This document shows positions 24,301 through 34,768 of a DNA stretch of 64,000 bases, piece after piece. Source of the DNA: Phytoseiulus persimilis. Its lineage: Eukaryota > Arthropoda > Arachnida > Mesostigmata > Phytoseiidae. The stretch covers positions 930,001 to 994,000 of the forward strand of contig CM075101.1 of the NCBI GenBank assembly GCA_037576195.1. Direction: 5' to 3'. How positions within the stretch are numbered: position 1 is the stretch's first letter; every line of letters starts with the position of its first letter. The translations under genes were made by a program, and so were the position numbers. The notes under the pieces are model-generated. The model saw nothing but the letters and a program-made list of their open reading frames with translations, searched no databases and had not been told where the DNA came from.

Positions 24301-26598
24301 AATCATCAGCAGAAGAACGGTCAAGCCACTTCGCAACTGTCAAACGCACCGTCTGTCGCTTCGAAAGGATTCATCCAGGGGCCTCCGCCCAACCAAGGAC
24401 GATCGTCTTCCTCGAGTGATCACACACCTAAGCAGGAAGTCACTTCCAAAAATCGGCCGAGTTCTTCCACTGGTTCGATGGGTCCATCACCAAGCTCAAC
24501 TCCGACGACACGTGATCTCTCAGGAGTTTTCCCCAATCTCATGCCGCCAAGCGCTCACGGTAATTTTTTCCAACGGAGCCCCAACCTTGCTCTTCTCGTT
24601 CAGATCACGGAGAGCCGTCCAAGCCAATCGGAATCGCGATTCCCACAGACTCTCACCGGTTCTCATTTCTCAGGTTTGCCACGACATCCATCGGGTCCTC
24701 CCAATACGAGCCCCGCCGCTATCTCTGGTGGCAATTCCGCCTACCCGCCTTACCCATACCTGGGAAATTTAGCTCTGCCCCCAGGATTGCCAACAAGTGT
24801 TAATCAACGAACGTCATCAGTCATCACGTCGTCTACGTCAATGAAACATCATGCGCAGCAACAACACGGGAATATCGCGCTGCCGTCGTCTCCAAAAGTT
24901 TCGCAAAGTTCTCCGTTCACATCTACCTCGAGAGGCTTCCCTCCGACGACACCGTTCCCAGGAGCGCCTCCTTTCGGTGCAATGCCGCCTCCGCCTCCTC
25001 ATGGACTCGGTGAGTGCCGTTCGTCCTGATTCCAAGACTACTGACATTTTCTGCTGAACTAACCATTTTGCCACATTTAGTCGATGACGGGAAAATTTAA
25101 CGAATACCCAATCTCTACTCCAGGCTTCCCCGGTGCACCCGGCGGCAGCGCCATGCTTCAAGGCAGAGAAGGTATTCCGATGGATCCATACCGGCCCCCC
25201 ATGGATCAATATCGATTGGGGCTCCGCCATATTGGTCCCTACGGTGCACTTGGTCATCATCCGTCCGCGCCCGGTCTGGGTCTACCCCCTGGCATGGTTC
25301 AGGGCTGGGGCGGTTTGAAAGCTGAAGCCGAGAAAGAGGACCGGGAACGGAAGGAGAAGGAGCATTTGGAAAGGTTAGTGTCCTCGTTCCTTTTGTCCCG
25401 CTGCGCGACTTACTCTCCAATTAATCCGTGACGCTGGTGGGAAAACAGCGCGTCGCTGATCGTAATCTCGCTCGTTCACAGTCAGAAGAAGGCGCACGAA
25501 GAAATCAAGCAGCGGGAACGGGATCGCGTTTATCAGCTTCAAAGAGAACAGCAGATCCAGCAGCAGCAGCAGCAACAACAACAACAGCAGCAGCAACAGC
25601 AGCAACAACAAATGCAACAACAGCATCAACAGCTCCATCAACATCATCAACAACAACTCCACCAGCACCAACAACAGCAACTACATCAACAACAACAGCA
25701 ACTACATCATCAACATCAACAGCAGCTGCACCAACAGCAGCAGCTGCATCAGCATCAACAGCAGCAGCTGCATCAACATCAGCAGCAGCAGCAACATATC
25801 CATCAACAACAACTACATCACCTCCAGCAGCAACAGCAGCAACACCACCTAATTCAACAACATGCGCAGCAGCAACAGCAGGCCCAACAACAGCAGCAGG
25901 CGGCTCAGCAGCAACAGGCTCAACAGCAACATGCGCTCCACATGATGGACGGAATCTTGCGCAATGGAGATGCGCGGCATTTACAGAACCGGACCCCCAT
26001 GAAAAATGGACATCCGGAGAAAGGAGGTCCGAGGGAGCGCGAAACTCGAGTCAAAGAGGAGCCCGAACAGCAAGGTAGTCATAAAGGTCCAGCGAAACCA
26101 GCCGATGATCTGGCGATGCGTCTCAACGCTGCTGCCTCTGGCTCGACTGGAGCTCTGATGGGCGCTCCGCATGGACTCGGTGTACCCATGTGGCACGCCG
26201 GGCCGCCGATGCCCGGAGATTATTACCGAGCGATAATGATGCTCGGCGCTCCGCCCGGGAGCGATCGGTTCCGGCCGGAAGACATGGAGAAGATCTCTGC
26301 GTACGAACTCGACCGAAACAAGCTGCTCTCTGGAATTGCCGGCTCGCAAAACCCGTCTTTCATTCCACCTCCCGGCGGACATCACGCATTCTTGCAGGGA
26401 TTGGGTGCTCCTCCTCATCCAGGGCTTCGACACAAGTTAGCTGTGAGCGGGCCAGGCATGCCCGGCGTACCAGGGGTCCCAATGGGTGTAGGACCCGGTT
26501 CGGGAGTCCCTCCGCCTTTGATCCCGAATGCGCCTAGTGGGCCCACAGGTCATATGCACAAGCTCTCGTCGATGATGCCCGATAAACCAATGAGATGA
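15347..26598 (+). CDS. tay: AUTS2/fibrosin-family protein (tay bridge homologue), 12 coding exons
   Basis: AUTS2-family proteins are nuclear regulators tied to a PRC1-type Polycomb complex and to neural development; the Drosophila homologue is tay bridge. Exons: 15347-15763, 21092-21469, 21622-21670, 21788-22722, 22805-23073, 23154-23473, 23597-23970, 24104-24133, 24250-24559, 24674-25009, 25124-25373, 25482-26598. The joins are phase-consistent and give 4785 nt, or 1594 residues. Landmarks shared with human AUTS2 are EDIIDGFAILSF (about 120-131, human EDIIDGFAMTSF), LLRRELDARFIASQ with PPPPYMR (about 793-815) and [20 protein letters not shown] (927-946). Between them lie a Ser/Thr/Pro-rich stretch (283-593) and a Gln/His-rich tract (about 1247-1374). 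A basic segment near residue 107 may be a nuclear signal. Seipin sits antisense in intron 1. Two short introns (23474-23596, 24560-24673) are in frame and stop-free, so those joins rest on splice signals and family comparison. Confidence 0.95.
15764..17952 (+). other. Left part of tay intron 1; no other gene seen
   Basis: The donor GTGAGT directly follows the conserved exon 1 motif. Downstream of it lies non-coding sequence up to the end of seipin. A 192-codon minus frame at 16613-17191 is the longest open frame here, but it has no recognisable domain. The right end probably includes the seipin 3' UTR. Confidence 0.6.
17851..17856 (-). terminator. Possible ATTAAA poly(A) signal for seipin
   Basis: On the minus strand an ATTAAA variant lies about 100 bp after the seipin stop. 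A canonical AATAAA (minus) also exists further away at 17233-17238. Either could be used; the choice is open. Confidence 0.3.
17953..19779 (-). CDS. Seipin: Seipin (BSCL2 homologue), 4 coding exons, nested in tay intron 1
   Basis: Seipin is an ER membrane protein that forms rings at ER-lipid droplet contacts and governs droplet growth and fat storage. Coding exons are 19595-19779, 18866-19120, 18381-18581 and 17953-18268. All joins are GT-AG with matching phase, giving 957 nt or 318 residues. Visible features are TM1 (about 17-45) ending in a YQALMPTV-type segment like human YSYMPTV, then the lumenal domain with HPIANVVL, ELALELPESETN, GMFMASIEM and VYRSKIL, matching human FPVANVSL, ELELPESPVN and HYRSDLL. 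TM2 (about 222-245) follows a YLMYYWP segment (human YLLYNFP). A variable cytosolic tail of about 70 residues ends the protein. The first ATG of the exon, at 19779, follows a strong acceptor (CTTCCCGCAG) at about 19793, so a 5' non-coding exon probably lies upstream. The exon 1 end has two nearby GT choices; the one used keeps phase. Confidence 0.95.
19780..21091. other. Right part of tay intron 1 and upstream region of seipin
   Basis: This segment should hold the seipin promoter and any non-coding first exon on the minus strand. On the plus strand it ends with the acceptor TAACTTTGCAG at 21081-21091. Open frames present here (for example 19858-20217 plus, 20224-20589 plus and 20835-21083 plus) have no recognisable domains and lie within the intron. 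Confidence 0.5.
23177..23216 (+). repeat. (TCG)n/(CGG)n trinucleotide tract inside tay exon 6
   Basis: A run of TCG units followed by GCG/GCC units encodes a poly-Ser then Ala tract early in tay exon 6. It stays in frame and is a likely length-polymorphic coding repeat. Confidence 0.8.
24104..24133 (+). other. tay: 30-nt microexon of tay
   Basis: This ten-codon exon (MQPFQKSKSN) is bounded by a pyrimidine-rich CAG acceptor and an AAT|GTGAGT donor. Both sides are in phase 0, as are the neighbouring exons. The position and a QPK/SN-like motif recall the AUTS2 segment between the Pro-rich block and the GKWCAMHV motif. Because it is 30 nt and phase 0, skipping it would keep the frame. Evidence is splice signals and phase only. 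Confidence 0.6.
25552..25935 (+). repeat. tay: CAG/CAA/CAT codon repeat encoding a Gln/His tract in tay
   Basis: About 128 codons are almost all Gln and His, starting with an 18-20 residue Gln run and continuing as QQQLHQH-like units with occasional Leu and Ile. CAA and CAG are mixed, which tends to stabilise the repeat. Human AUTS2 has its own, shorter His/Gln run, so such tracts recur in the family although they need not align. Confidence 0.95.
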
Positions 26599-27268
26599 GA
26601 ATAGAAACAATCCAGCTCGAAGATGTCCAAAAGACTGCGCTGATAAGGGCGATGGAATTCCGCCGATCGCCGGCTAGCTGTGTCACTGATCTGAATCGCT
26701 GAGGGACTGCAGGACTGGAGCGAGCTACGAACGATTAATGAATCTAGGAAAATGATTAAACGAAACAGTGTGATTGAGCCGAAACGAATGGTCGGCGGCG
26801 GTTGCAAGCTACAGCAGGCCTTGAACACGGGGAATGTTTGAGCTATGTCTACTATTCCTCCGAGGGAAAGAGGACGGAATTTAGCCGGATTGTCGCCTGT
26901 CCTGAATAGGGGATGGCAACAATCGCTTCTAGCTCTCGACACGCAGACGACCAAGTGTCTTGAACGTGAACCCGAGAAATGTCGAGGCCGATACCAGAGT
27001 GCGAAGGCTGCTCGAGAATCGGTTCAGGCCTGAGAAACGATAATATTCAGCTTTCGTTCAGGCATTCATCAGAACCGCCGAGTGGTCGACCGCATCCGCG
27101 AACTCGCTCCCGTCATGGGACTGTGTATCCTTCCAGGGTTACCAGCCCGGGAACTTTCCTCTATTTATCAGGGTGGCCGAGAGCCGACGCAATTTTCGAC
27201 GACATCTCCACGATGGAAGAGCAGAGCGACAACCAAGTTGATGATGATGGTGGCAGTGGCGACCATGG

Positions 27269-27290
27269 TGGCCCGTGCATACACGGGCCA
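27269..27290. other. Perfect 9-bp hairpin with CATA loop
   Basis: TGGCCCGTG and CACGGGCCA pair fully around a four-base loop. It lies within the presumed tay 3' UTR and could act in the RNA. It is also a strong inverted repeat in DNA. Confidence 0.8.
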
Positions 27291-28381
27291 GTATGCTCAA
27301 GGGGAGCTGACCCGGACAAAGTCTTCTTCGCTTTGAGTCTCTGGCCGCAGATCGCATTACTGCCCATGGAACATTATCAACAAGTTCATAACCATGGGAC
27401 TCATCAAGCTGTACACAATAATGGGCAGCATCTATGAATGGAGTTGTGTACATGATGCTATCGGCACGATCGACTCGGAGGATTGATCGAAGTCGATTTA
27501 TTGACGATTGATACATGTGTAAATGAACTTATCGAATAATCAATCCGTGGGAGAGACGTTAGCGCGTTTGTACAAACGTGTGGTAAATGGCTCGAAATCA
27601 ATACTGAGTATAGTTTTAGAAATAATACTGAAAATTTTGATTGAGACATGATCGAGCGAGCGCCTGATTGTCAAATCGTATTGTGGACTAAGGGATTGGG
27701 CGTCGATAGATGCAAATTACCGTATTGTGATATTGGTACGTGTGGTATAGTGAATCCTTTTACAACAAATACGAAAATATCAATCAGCCCGAACTGAACA
27801 AGGATACGGAGCCAGCGGATGCACGGGTGACTGCGTAAACGAAAGAAACTGGAGCTATCAGAAGGAATTTGAGCGTTTTACGTTTCCCCGCAATGATGAT
27901 TCGGAAGATCCGCGACAAAGTCACTTCCATCAAAGAGTTCAAGAGCCACGAAGCACTGCTGCGGTCTCTCTTTGTGAATTGAGCATGTTCCTCTGGGAAC
28001 GTGCATGAACGTGCATCATCGTCTTGACCTGTCTACGAACGCTCCAGAGAAACAATACCCTTCCGGCGAGTGAGCTGAGTGTACAAACTGTATGAAACTG
28101 TTTTGGAACATCTAATAATTATCACTGGCAATGTAGAAGAAAACGGCGACGGCAGGAGTATGCAATTACTATGATGATGACCACAATGGAAACCAATTTT
28201 ATAACGACATTCTTAGTGGAATTATTTTTTTCACCATATTTTTTCCATCCATGGAATCTTCGTCAGTCAGCATGGATTTTTTTTCAATGTCATTGACGCG
28301 CGGTCCGCCGTATAGAGATGTACAGTATATATAAGGTAACTATCTTATTATTACATTACAGAGGAGTCAGAGTGAATTCAG

Positions 28382-28387
28382 AATAAA
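28382..28387 (+). terminator. Candidate distal poly(A) signal AATAAA for tay
   Basis: A canonical AATAAA ends the AT-rich tract after tay. It is followed within about 15 bp by a GC-rich inverted repeat (28401-28415, GCGCCA...TGGCGC). Use is inferred. Confidence 0.45.
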
Positions 28388-28415
28388 ATTTGCAAAAAGG
28401 GCGCCAAGTTGGCGC

Positions 28416-29258
28416 GGTTATTGTTAAAGCGAGAAAAGCACGATGTTCTCTCACTATTCAACTCCACTACAGTTAACGAAGAACGTAGTTCTGGCACCCG
28501 AAAAAGGATTAAATTCTCAGAAACTTTCGCTCCGGCACATAGGAGCTCCTACCGTAGAAGCCTGTGGTTGAATAGTAATCTCTAACGGAACGAGCCCTCT
28601 TAGAGACGATTACCTTCCGGAGCATTGAAGAATGCACGAAAAACCACTCCGATCAGGTACATAACGGTATGAGGGTACGGTGATTTCCTCCATAATTCAC
28701 CCATGAGCGTCAGAAATTCCGAATTCTATGATTGAGGGCATTGACTCGTAAGCCACCGGCGATTCCTGGTGTGCTTCCGGGAGAACATTTCCGTTTCTTC
28801 GCTACTTGCGTCAGGCGCCTGGCACCAATTTCCGCTCCGAAAATAACCAAGGAGAGTGAAGGAGAGACGGAGTTCACCTGCCTTTGCTGTCGACGGCGCG
28901 CAGCTAGAAGAACATGGTGACCATTTGTCGTATTTTTCACCTCGCCCGCAAGGTCTGCAGCAGATCGTGAAAGCGCGATGGGAACTGGGGAGCATTTGAT
29001 GCTCGCCTGAAAGCCGGCCCAATAGCCTGGTTCCGCACCGTCCTCATTTCATGAGCTGAGCCATGATGGAAAAACAGCAGAAGCGAACGCTCCAAGCTCG
29101 AATCCGAGTCGGTGTAAATGGGAGCTTTTTCAACAACGTCCCTCAGCGGGGTCGCGAGTTTTCGTCACAAGTTCCCGAGAGGATTTCCTCTCAAAGGAGC
29201 GATCGTAAACGGCGAGCGAGAAGCCGATAGACGTGCGGGCGGATGATTCAGTTAAGAT
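28416..29258. other. Spacer between convergent tay and RAD54
   Basis: About 0.85 kb lies between the distal tay signal and the RAD54 poly(A) signal. No supported gene is present. Confidence 0.5.
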
Positions 29259-29264
29259 TTTATT
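29259..29264 (-). terminator. Poly(A) signal AATAAA of RAD54
   Basis: On the minus strand the canonical hexamer starts about 12 nt after the RAD54 stop codon. This implies a very short 3' UTR, a few tens of bases long. Confidence 0.7.
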
Positions 29265-29275
29265 GGAATGTTTGC

Positions 29276-31776
29276 TCAGGGCACCTCGCGAGGTTTGTGA
29301 GAATTCTGAGCGAAAACGAAAGAAACTCCGAAGTGCCAAATCTTTTTCAGAGCAAGGTCGACACCGAAATGATTTTTCGATGAGTGATGGTGCCAAAGAG
29401 ACAAATCAGACGAGACGTCAGCGTCTTCTGGAGGCGGTCGGACTTGAATATTATTCACACATCTTGAGCATTTGATCTGGCTGTGTGTGCTGGAGTAGAG
29501 TTCATTCTCGTCCAGTCTGAACAGGTCTCGAAGGTCTGCTGTTGAGAAGTGCCTCTCGGCTTGTGCGCTCGAGTCGACCACGACTGAGGACAGGATCGTC
29601 TTATGCGTTTGCCGTTGAAAGATTTTCTCTTCTATCGTCCCTGCGAAGAGAAGAGGGGCGTCAAACTTTTTTATTTTCTTTCTCGAATCCAGCGAATTTT
29701 CATGGAGGCGGAACTGAGCCGTGATCTCACCTGTCGAAATCATTCTGTAGACATAACATGGCTTGCGTTGACCATCTCTCCACACTCTGGCCATGGCTTG
29801 CTGGTCACTCGCCGGATTCCAATCGGGATCGAACATGACGAGCCTGTTCGCCCCTATTATGTTGAGACCACAGCCACCAGCTTTGCTACTTAGCAGGAAC
29901 ACCTGTCGAAGGAAGCGCTCGTTATAAATCCTGGGTCGCGATCGGCGACTTCCGAGCGGCTTGAATGGCTTTCGATATTTCCCGACGGCTGTCAAGGGTT
30001 CGACAGACGGGCTTCGCTCTTGCCAACCCGCTGGGCTGAGTTATTGCGAGGCTCTCATGTACCGAGCACACCTCGCGTGAGTGCGAGGTCGATATCAGCT
30101 CCAACTTCATCTAATCACAACCGGAGAGAGGCGTGTACAGTCGAATATAAAGTGAAGTCGAGCGGCTTCATCAGTGACAGACGTACCATTTCGGTGGAGT
30201 TCGCATCGTTGAACTGGGTGACAAGTTTGTCCCTCTTTTTCGACGACATGGATCCATCCAAGCGGAAATATCCGTAGCCGCGCATTCTGCAGAGCTGCTC
30301 GAAGAGTTCCATTGTCTGCGTATAGTTTGACACTAATACAACCTGGAAAGTTTCGGTTTCGGTTGATATTGTGCGAGGATTGGCTCGCGCTCCGTAGAGA
30401 GCGGAGGCGACAAGAGCCTGCTCGAAAATACTCACTTTGTCGTTCGAAGTCGATTTTATTGCCGCTAATAGGCCATCGAGAATGTGAAATTTCCCCGACT
30501 GGGAAGGATCAAACTTGCTGCTTGAAGGCTTCCCATCTTCCACCAACGATGGATGATTGCAAATTTTCTTCAGAGTCGTGATGGCCGCAAGGGCGGTGCA
30601 GCCCTTTTGGTCGTACGATTTGCTGAAACTCTTGTAAGCTTCTTTCTGAGCGTCGGTCAGATTACAGCAGACGATTAGCTCGTGCTTAATGGGCAAGTAC
30701 TGTGATAGGAGAGCGTTCGTCCGCCGGATCAGACAACGGTTCACGATCGATATCAGCTCGTCAAGCTTCTCCTGGCCCTTGGATCTCTGATCGGCCGTCG
30801 AGTCAGCTTCCCGAGATCGCAGAATTGGGTTCTCGAATTTTTTCCTAAACTCAGCGGCGCTGCCGAGTATCCCATTGTTCACAAAGTGCACCAACGAGAA
30901 GTATTCGAGTAGATCGTTCTGGATCGGTGTGCCCGAGAGCAGAAGTCTTCGCGGGGTCTTCAGTTCGTTAAGAGAACGATACGTTTGATTGTCTGAGTTC
31001 TTAAGTCTATGGCCCTCATCACACACGATCAGTCCAACGCTGTTCGACTCTCGAAGGGCGGCGGTGTGTAAGCGGAGAGTTTCGTAGCTGAGGATCAATA
31101 TGGGAACGCAGCGATTGCTTAAAAAACTCGCGATGTCTCCATCGGCTGATTTGCCTGATCCTCCTTCGAGTGTCATATAACGGGCACGATCTCCCAGCCA
31201 CTTCTTCAATTCGTTCGCCCAGTTTTTCACGAGACTAGAGGGGGTGACGATGAGCGCCTTAGAGACGGTCGGTTTTCCGTAAGTGGGGCCTTGTCTCACA
31301 AGTGTCCATATGACTGTTATGGTTTGTAGAGTTTTACCCAAACCCATTTCGTCCGCCATGATGCAGCCAAAGCTCCCGTCTATTTGGACTCCTGTCAAGC
31401 AGTCATACATGAACTTCACTCCTTCTCTCTGGTGCGGCCTGAGTACACGAGACAGGTTCGGGTCCACCACAACGTGTACGATTTCCTTCGGCTGATTCGG
31501 CGGTGGCCTGAACAGAACCAGCGCGTATTCCTCGAATGGATCATGTAAAGGTCTCGGTCCACCTGGTTGCCGGCAGCCGAGGGTTTTCGTCGATGCCGAG
31601 GACACAAAGTTTTTCAGAGGCACTCTGAAGGGTTTGGTCAGCAACGCGCGAATGAACTTCTCGTGATCCGATGGTGCGCTATCGCGCGGGTTTTCCTGCT
31701 CAGGCGTCGTTTTTCGACGCCTCTTCGTTTCGGGGGTTGAAGCCAGTCGCTGGCTAGGGGCTAAGGACCGACGCAT
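29276..31776 (-). CDS. RAD54L: DNA repair and recombination protein RAD54 (okra homologue), 4 exons
   Basis: RAD54 is a nuclear Snf2-type dsDNA translocase that works with RAD51 in homologous recombination. Exons: 30436-31776, 30187-30342, 29731-29902, 29276-29640. The total is 2034 nt, or 677 residues (human 747). The start MRRSLAPSQ is identical to human RAD54L. Motifs in order are [11 protein letters not shown] (112-122), Walker A DEMGLGKT (142-149), Walker B DEGH (253-256), SGTPIQND (281-288), VLVSNYTQT at the start of the second helicase lobe, [30 protein letters not shown] (motif VI) and [11 protein letters not shown], then a C-terminal zinc-like CSRCVNN segment. The introns 30343-30435 (93 nt) and 29641-29730 (90 nt) are in frame and stop-free. 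They were removed because family alignment has no insert there and both have good GT-AG ends. All helicase motifs are intact. Confidence 0.98.
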
Positions 31777-33641
31777 GATTTTCCTCCTAGTTGAGTCGAG
31801 TTGCCTGGCGCAGACTTCGTTCCGCTATAAAACCCGTATGTTACGGAGTCAGCGCGGAAGATCGAGCAGCTCTCGGAAAAACTCTACGCACTGAGATTTA
31901 CAGTTTTCCGGGGAAACTTTGGCGAGCCCGTCCTCGAGGACGTTCCACTCATTATTCACTCACGAGAAACTCACAGTCCGGCCATAATTAATCTAGTTTT
32001 CTACTATACGCGGAACCGCACATCTAGAATCGCGCCGAGCTCACCCTCGTTCGAGATTCCGGACACTCGACACCTTCTAGGTGGCACTGTTCTGTCGTAT
32101 CCGGTTTTTTCACTCCAAAACAGCTGTTCGACGAGCGCGCGTGCCCGCGTCAAGCGGATGTTGTTGTCGGTGATCCTGTCTGCTGCCGAAGAAAGTTCGC
32201 GCGGAGCCGCGCCGCTCCTCCGGTGGAGCAGCGAACTTCCGGGCAGAGATTTACGGATAGCCGAGCATCGTGCTGTCGAAGATTCTGGATCGAACTAACG
32301 TTTGTCTCGATCGGAATTCACCACATCCCATGTTTTTTTAGTGGACTTGCCGATGAGCTCGAGCCCGAAGTGCTTGCACATCGGCGCTCTTATCGAAGAG
32401 GTCTCGTGTTTGATGGAAAACGAGTGTCCACTTTTGGTAAGCGCTGTCAGCAACATCTCAGAGACGTTCCAGAAGGAGGCCGCATTTACTCGAGCGATTC
32501 CTTCCGAGGCTCCCCCGCTGACCACGAAGCGAAGTGGTCAGTCCGAGGTAGGTGGTCCGCAATCGACCTTTCCGTCTCAGAAGGACATTCGCAGAGCACC
32601 TCAGCTGATAGCTCCAAGCAGCGAAGGAGTGGCGATTCTTTCCGGTTCAGATGATTCGTCGGTGCGCCGCTCTTCTCGACCTCTAGGAGGGACAGGCGTG
32701 ACTGACGGCGATTTGATAAACACGCAGTCCCAAAACAAAGTTTCACTCGGCCCTCGGTCGGTGGTCGTCGTCGTCATCTCTCTAATCGTCTCACCGCGGG
32801 AGAGCAACGTATGCATGAGGGAGTTTTTCGGGGCAAACTCGAGCTCACGGAAACGCCGTTACGAGATACGTTGATTAGTAGCTTCACGACAAGGCGAACA
32901 GCAAAACGACGAGGTCGCCGCCAACTGCGGCTGTTGTGGTCGTCGTTCGGTGATGCTCCCTGATGTTGGCCAGCTCCAGCTGCTCGCGACACTTGGTGCT
33001 CTCTCTCTCTTTCTCTTTAGTGAGCGGAAGTGAGATTCGCGAGCATTGGAACACCAGGGCCTCGCCATCGCAGACTTGACTCTTTGTAGAGCCGTCTGCT
33101 GCGGCCTAATGGCTAATGTGGTGAGTCGGAGTTACTGACTCGCCGCTAGTCTAGAAAGCTAACTACTTGGTCGGCCGCGGGGAGGAGTACCGAGATAATA
33201 GACGTGGTCTCCGGGAACTCTCCGTCTGCCCACTGCTTATCCGGTCGCCTCCACTGCTCACGACTGCGGCTAGTGGGACTGAATGAATCAAATGAGCAGA
33301 ATCAAATATGATACGCCGTGGCGGCGGGGAGCCCAAACTTCCGACGATGGATCCAGTCGACGAGCAGAAGAAACTCGAAGTATTATAGTCAGCGTGCGAA
33401 GCAGCGGCGTATTCCGTCAGCTGATGCACCGGTAGAGGCGTCAGATATTCGATCGGGCAACCACCACCTCCCCCACCCCTGCTTTCGGGAAGGCGGCAGC
33501 TCCGCCAACTATGGTCGCGGTATGCACATGGATTCCGCGCAAGATTGGCGCACTCGGGATTCGAACTCGTCCTACGGGGACTGACACGAGCCATTCCGAT
33601 ACGGGCTCTTGTGAATCTGATCGAGTTGTGAGCGCACGGCC

Positions 33642-33665
33642 GAAGCTTCATTATAATGAAGCTTC
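33642..33665. repeat. 24-bp perfect palindrome
   Basis: The sequence equals its own reverse complement over 24 bases, with no spacer: GAAGCTTCATTA followed by TAATGAAGCTTC. Two HindIII sites lie within it. No associated gene is seen. Confidence 0.95.
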
Positions 33666-34071
33666 ACGAGATGTTCGCGATAAATCTTCTTACCCTTCTG
33701 GGAGAGAGGTGGATCGGATCAAACAAAGCCCCTAACCAAGCCGTCGCTGCAATAAGCCACGTACGGCGAGAGCTCAAGAACGACCTACCACGACTTGCGG
33801 CTCCAGAGAGGTTGCTCGGCGGCTCAGGCAAAAACGAGCTCGGATCGCTCCAGCATCCTTAGAGCCCCATCGTGCGACCAGATTCTCCGAAAGAGCAGAG
33901 AGGAGCGCGATTCGCGTTTGCGTTCTCCATGTGCCTCCTCGCGTGCTGCTCCGCTTCGTCAGTTCATGGTCGAGCTCGAGCCGCGACGGGATTCCGGTCA
34001 AGAGGGCCGTCCTACCAGGGGCTTTCGGGTGAAGCTCCCTGTGCGCTGAGAGCGACGAATTTCGGAGGTTT

Positions 34072-34086
34072 CCCCCCCCCCCCCCC
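34072..34086. repeat. Poly(C) run, 15 nt
   Basis: An uninterrupted run of cytosines followed by a CT-rich stretch. It lies in non-coding sequence. Confidence 0.9.
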
Positions 34087-34743
34087 TCTCTCCGACGGCG
34101 GTGGCCGCGGTATTTGAGATCGAGGACAAGGAACGTTGGTCGTAGCGGAGCTGAAAGGTCATCCGGTAAGGAAGTTGCCATCGTCTTGGTTTTCGCCTTG
34201 GCCTCGAGTATAGCACAGGCCTTCCGTCAAGTATTGCGTTTAATCGAGATTCTGTTACTTTCGGATATTCGGAGCGTCCTCAATGAGCTATGTTTGACAA
34301 CGCTTCCCGGAGGAACTGGGATCGAAGTGAAAGGAGTTCTCGCTCCCATGAAGCGAATTCGACGCCCTCGAGGAGCGCTCTCGTGTAAGCTGAGCTTGAA
34401 CCTGCAAGCTCTCAATTCCGCTCTCTCGGAAAGTCTCAAATCCACGCAGAGATCTGAACGATGAATGACTGAGGGCGGGAGTCTGCGTCTGAGCCTCTTC
34501 AGGCTTGAACAGAGTCGAGAACCAGCTTTGGGCAAAAGTGCAACGATAAGGCATCCCGTTCCAGCTGGCGCAACCGAGCGCAGGATTTTTTGAGCTGACG
34601 CCCCAGTTCCCGACATCAACTTTCGTGCCCCCCATGCGAAAACATGATGCTGCTAGAATTTTCCACAGAGCATTCTGATATAGGCTGGCTGCATTGACGT
34701 CGAGCGACCTGAGGAATTCCCAGACCAATCTGTACCGCTCTTT

Positions 34744-34768
34744 TCTCTCTCTCTCTCTCTCTCTCTCT
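34744..34768. repeat. (TC)12 microsatellite
   Basis: A perfect dinucleotide run in non-coding sequence; a shorter imperfect CT tract lies at about 33001-33019. Confidence 0.9.

Larger units (their letters stand above)
26599..28387 (+). other. Probable long 3' UTR of tay
   Basis: After the tay stop the plus strand turns progressively AT-rich (especially 27.5-28.4 kb), has no sustained open frame, and reaches an AATAAA at 28382. An ATTAAA at 26755-26760 could give a much shorter form. A strong hairpin lies at 27269-27290. The extent is inferred from composition and signals only. Confidence 0.5.

Noticed and set aside
25081-25123. Acceptor TTTAG at 25080 as the start of tay exon 11
   Set aside because: It is out of phase with the donor at 25009 and would hit a stop. 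The acceptor ending at 25123 (TCTACTCCAG) keeps phase.
30115-31776. Single 553-codon RAD54 frame taken as one exon
   Set aside because: It includes a 93-nt stop-free intron and runs past the donor at 30186/30187 into intron sequence; the split model fits RAD54 better.
33545-33590. tRNA-like B-box (GTTCGAATCCC on minus)
   Set aside because: The flanking bases do not form a T stem, and no D arm or acceptor stem could be found.
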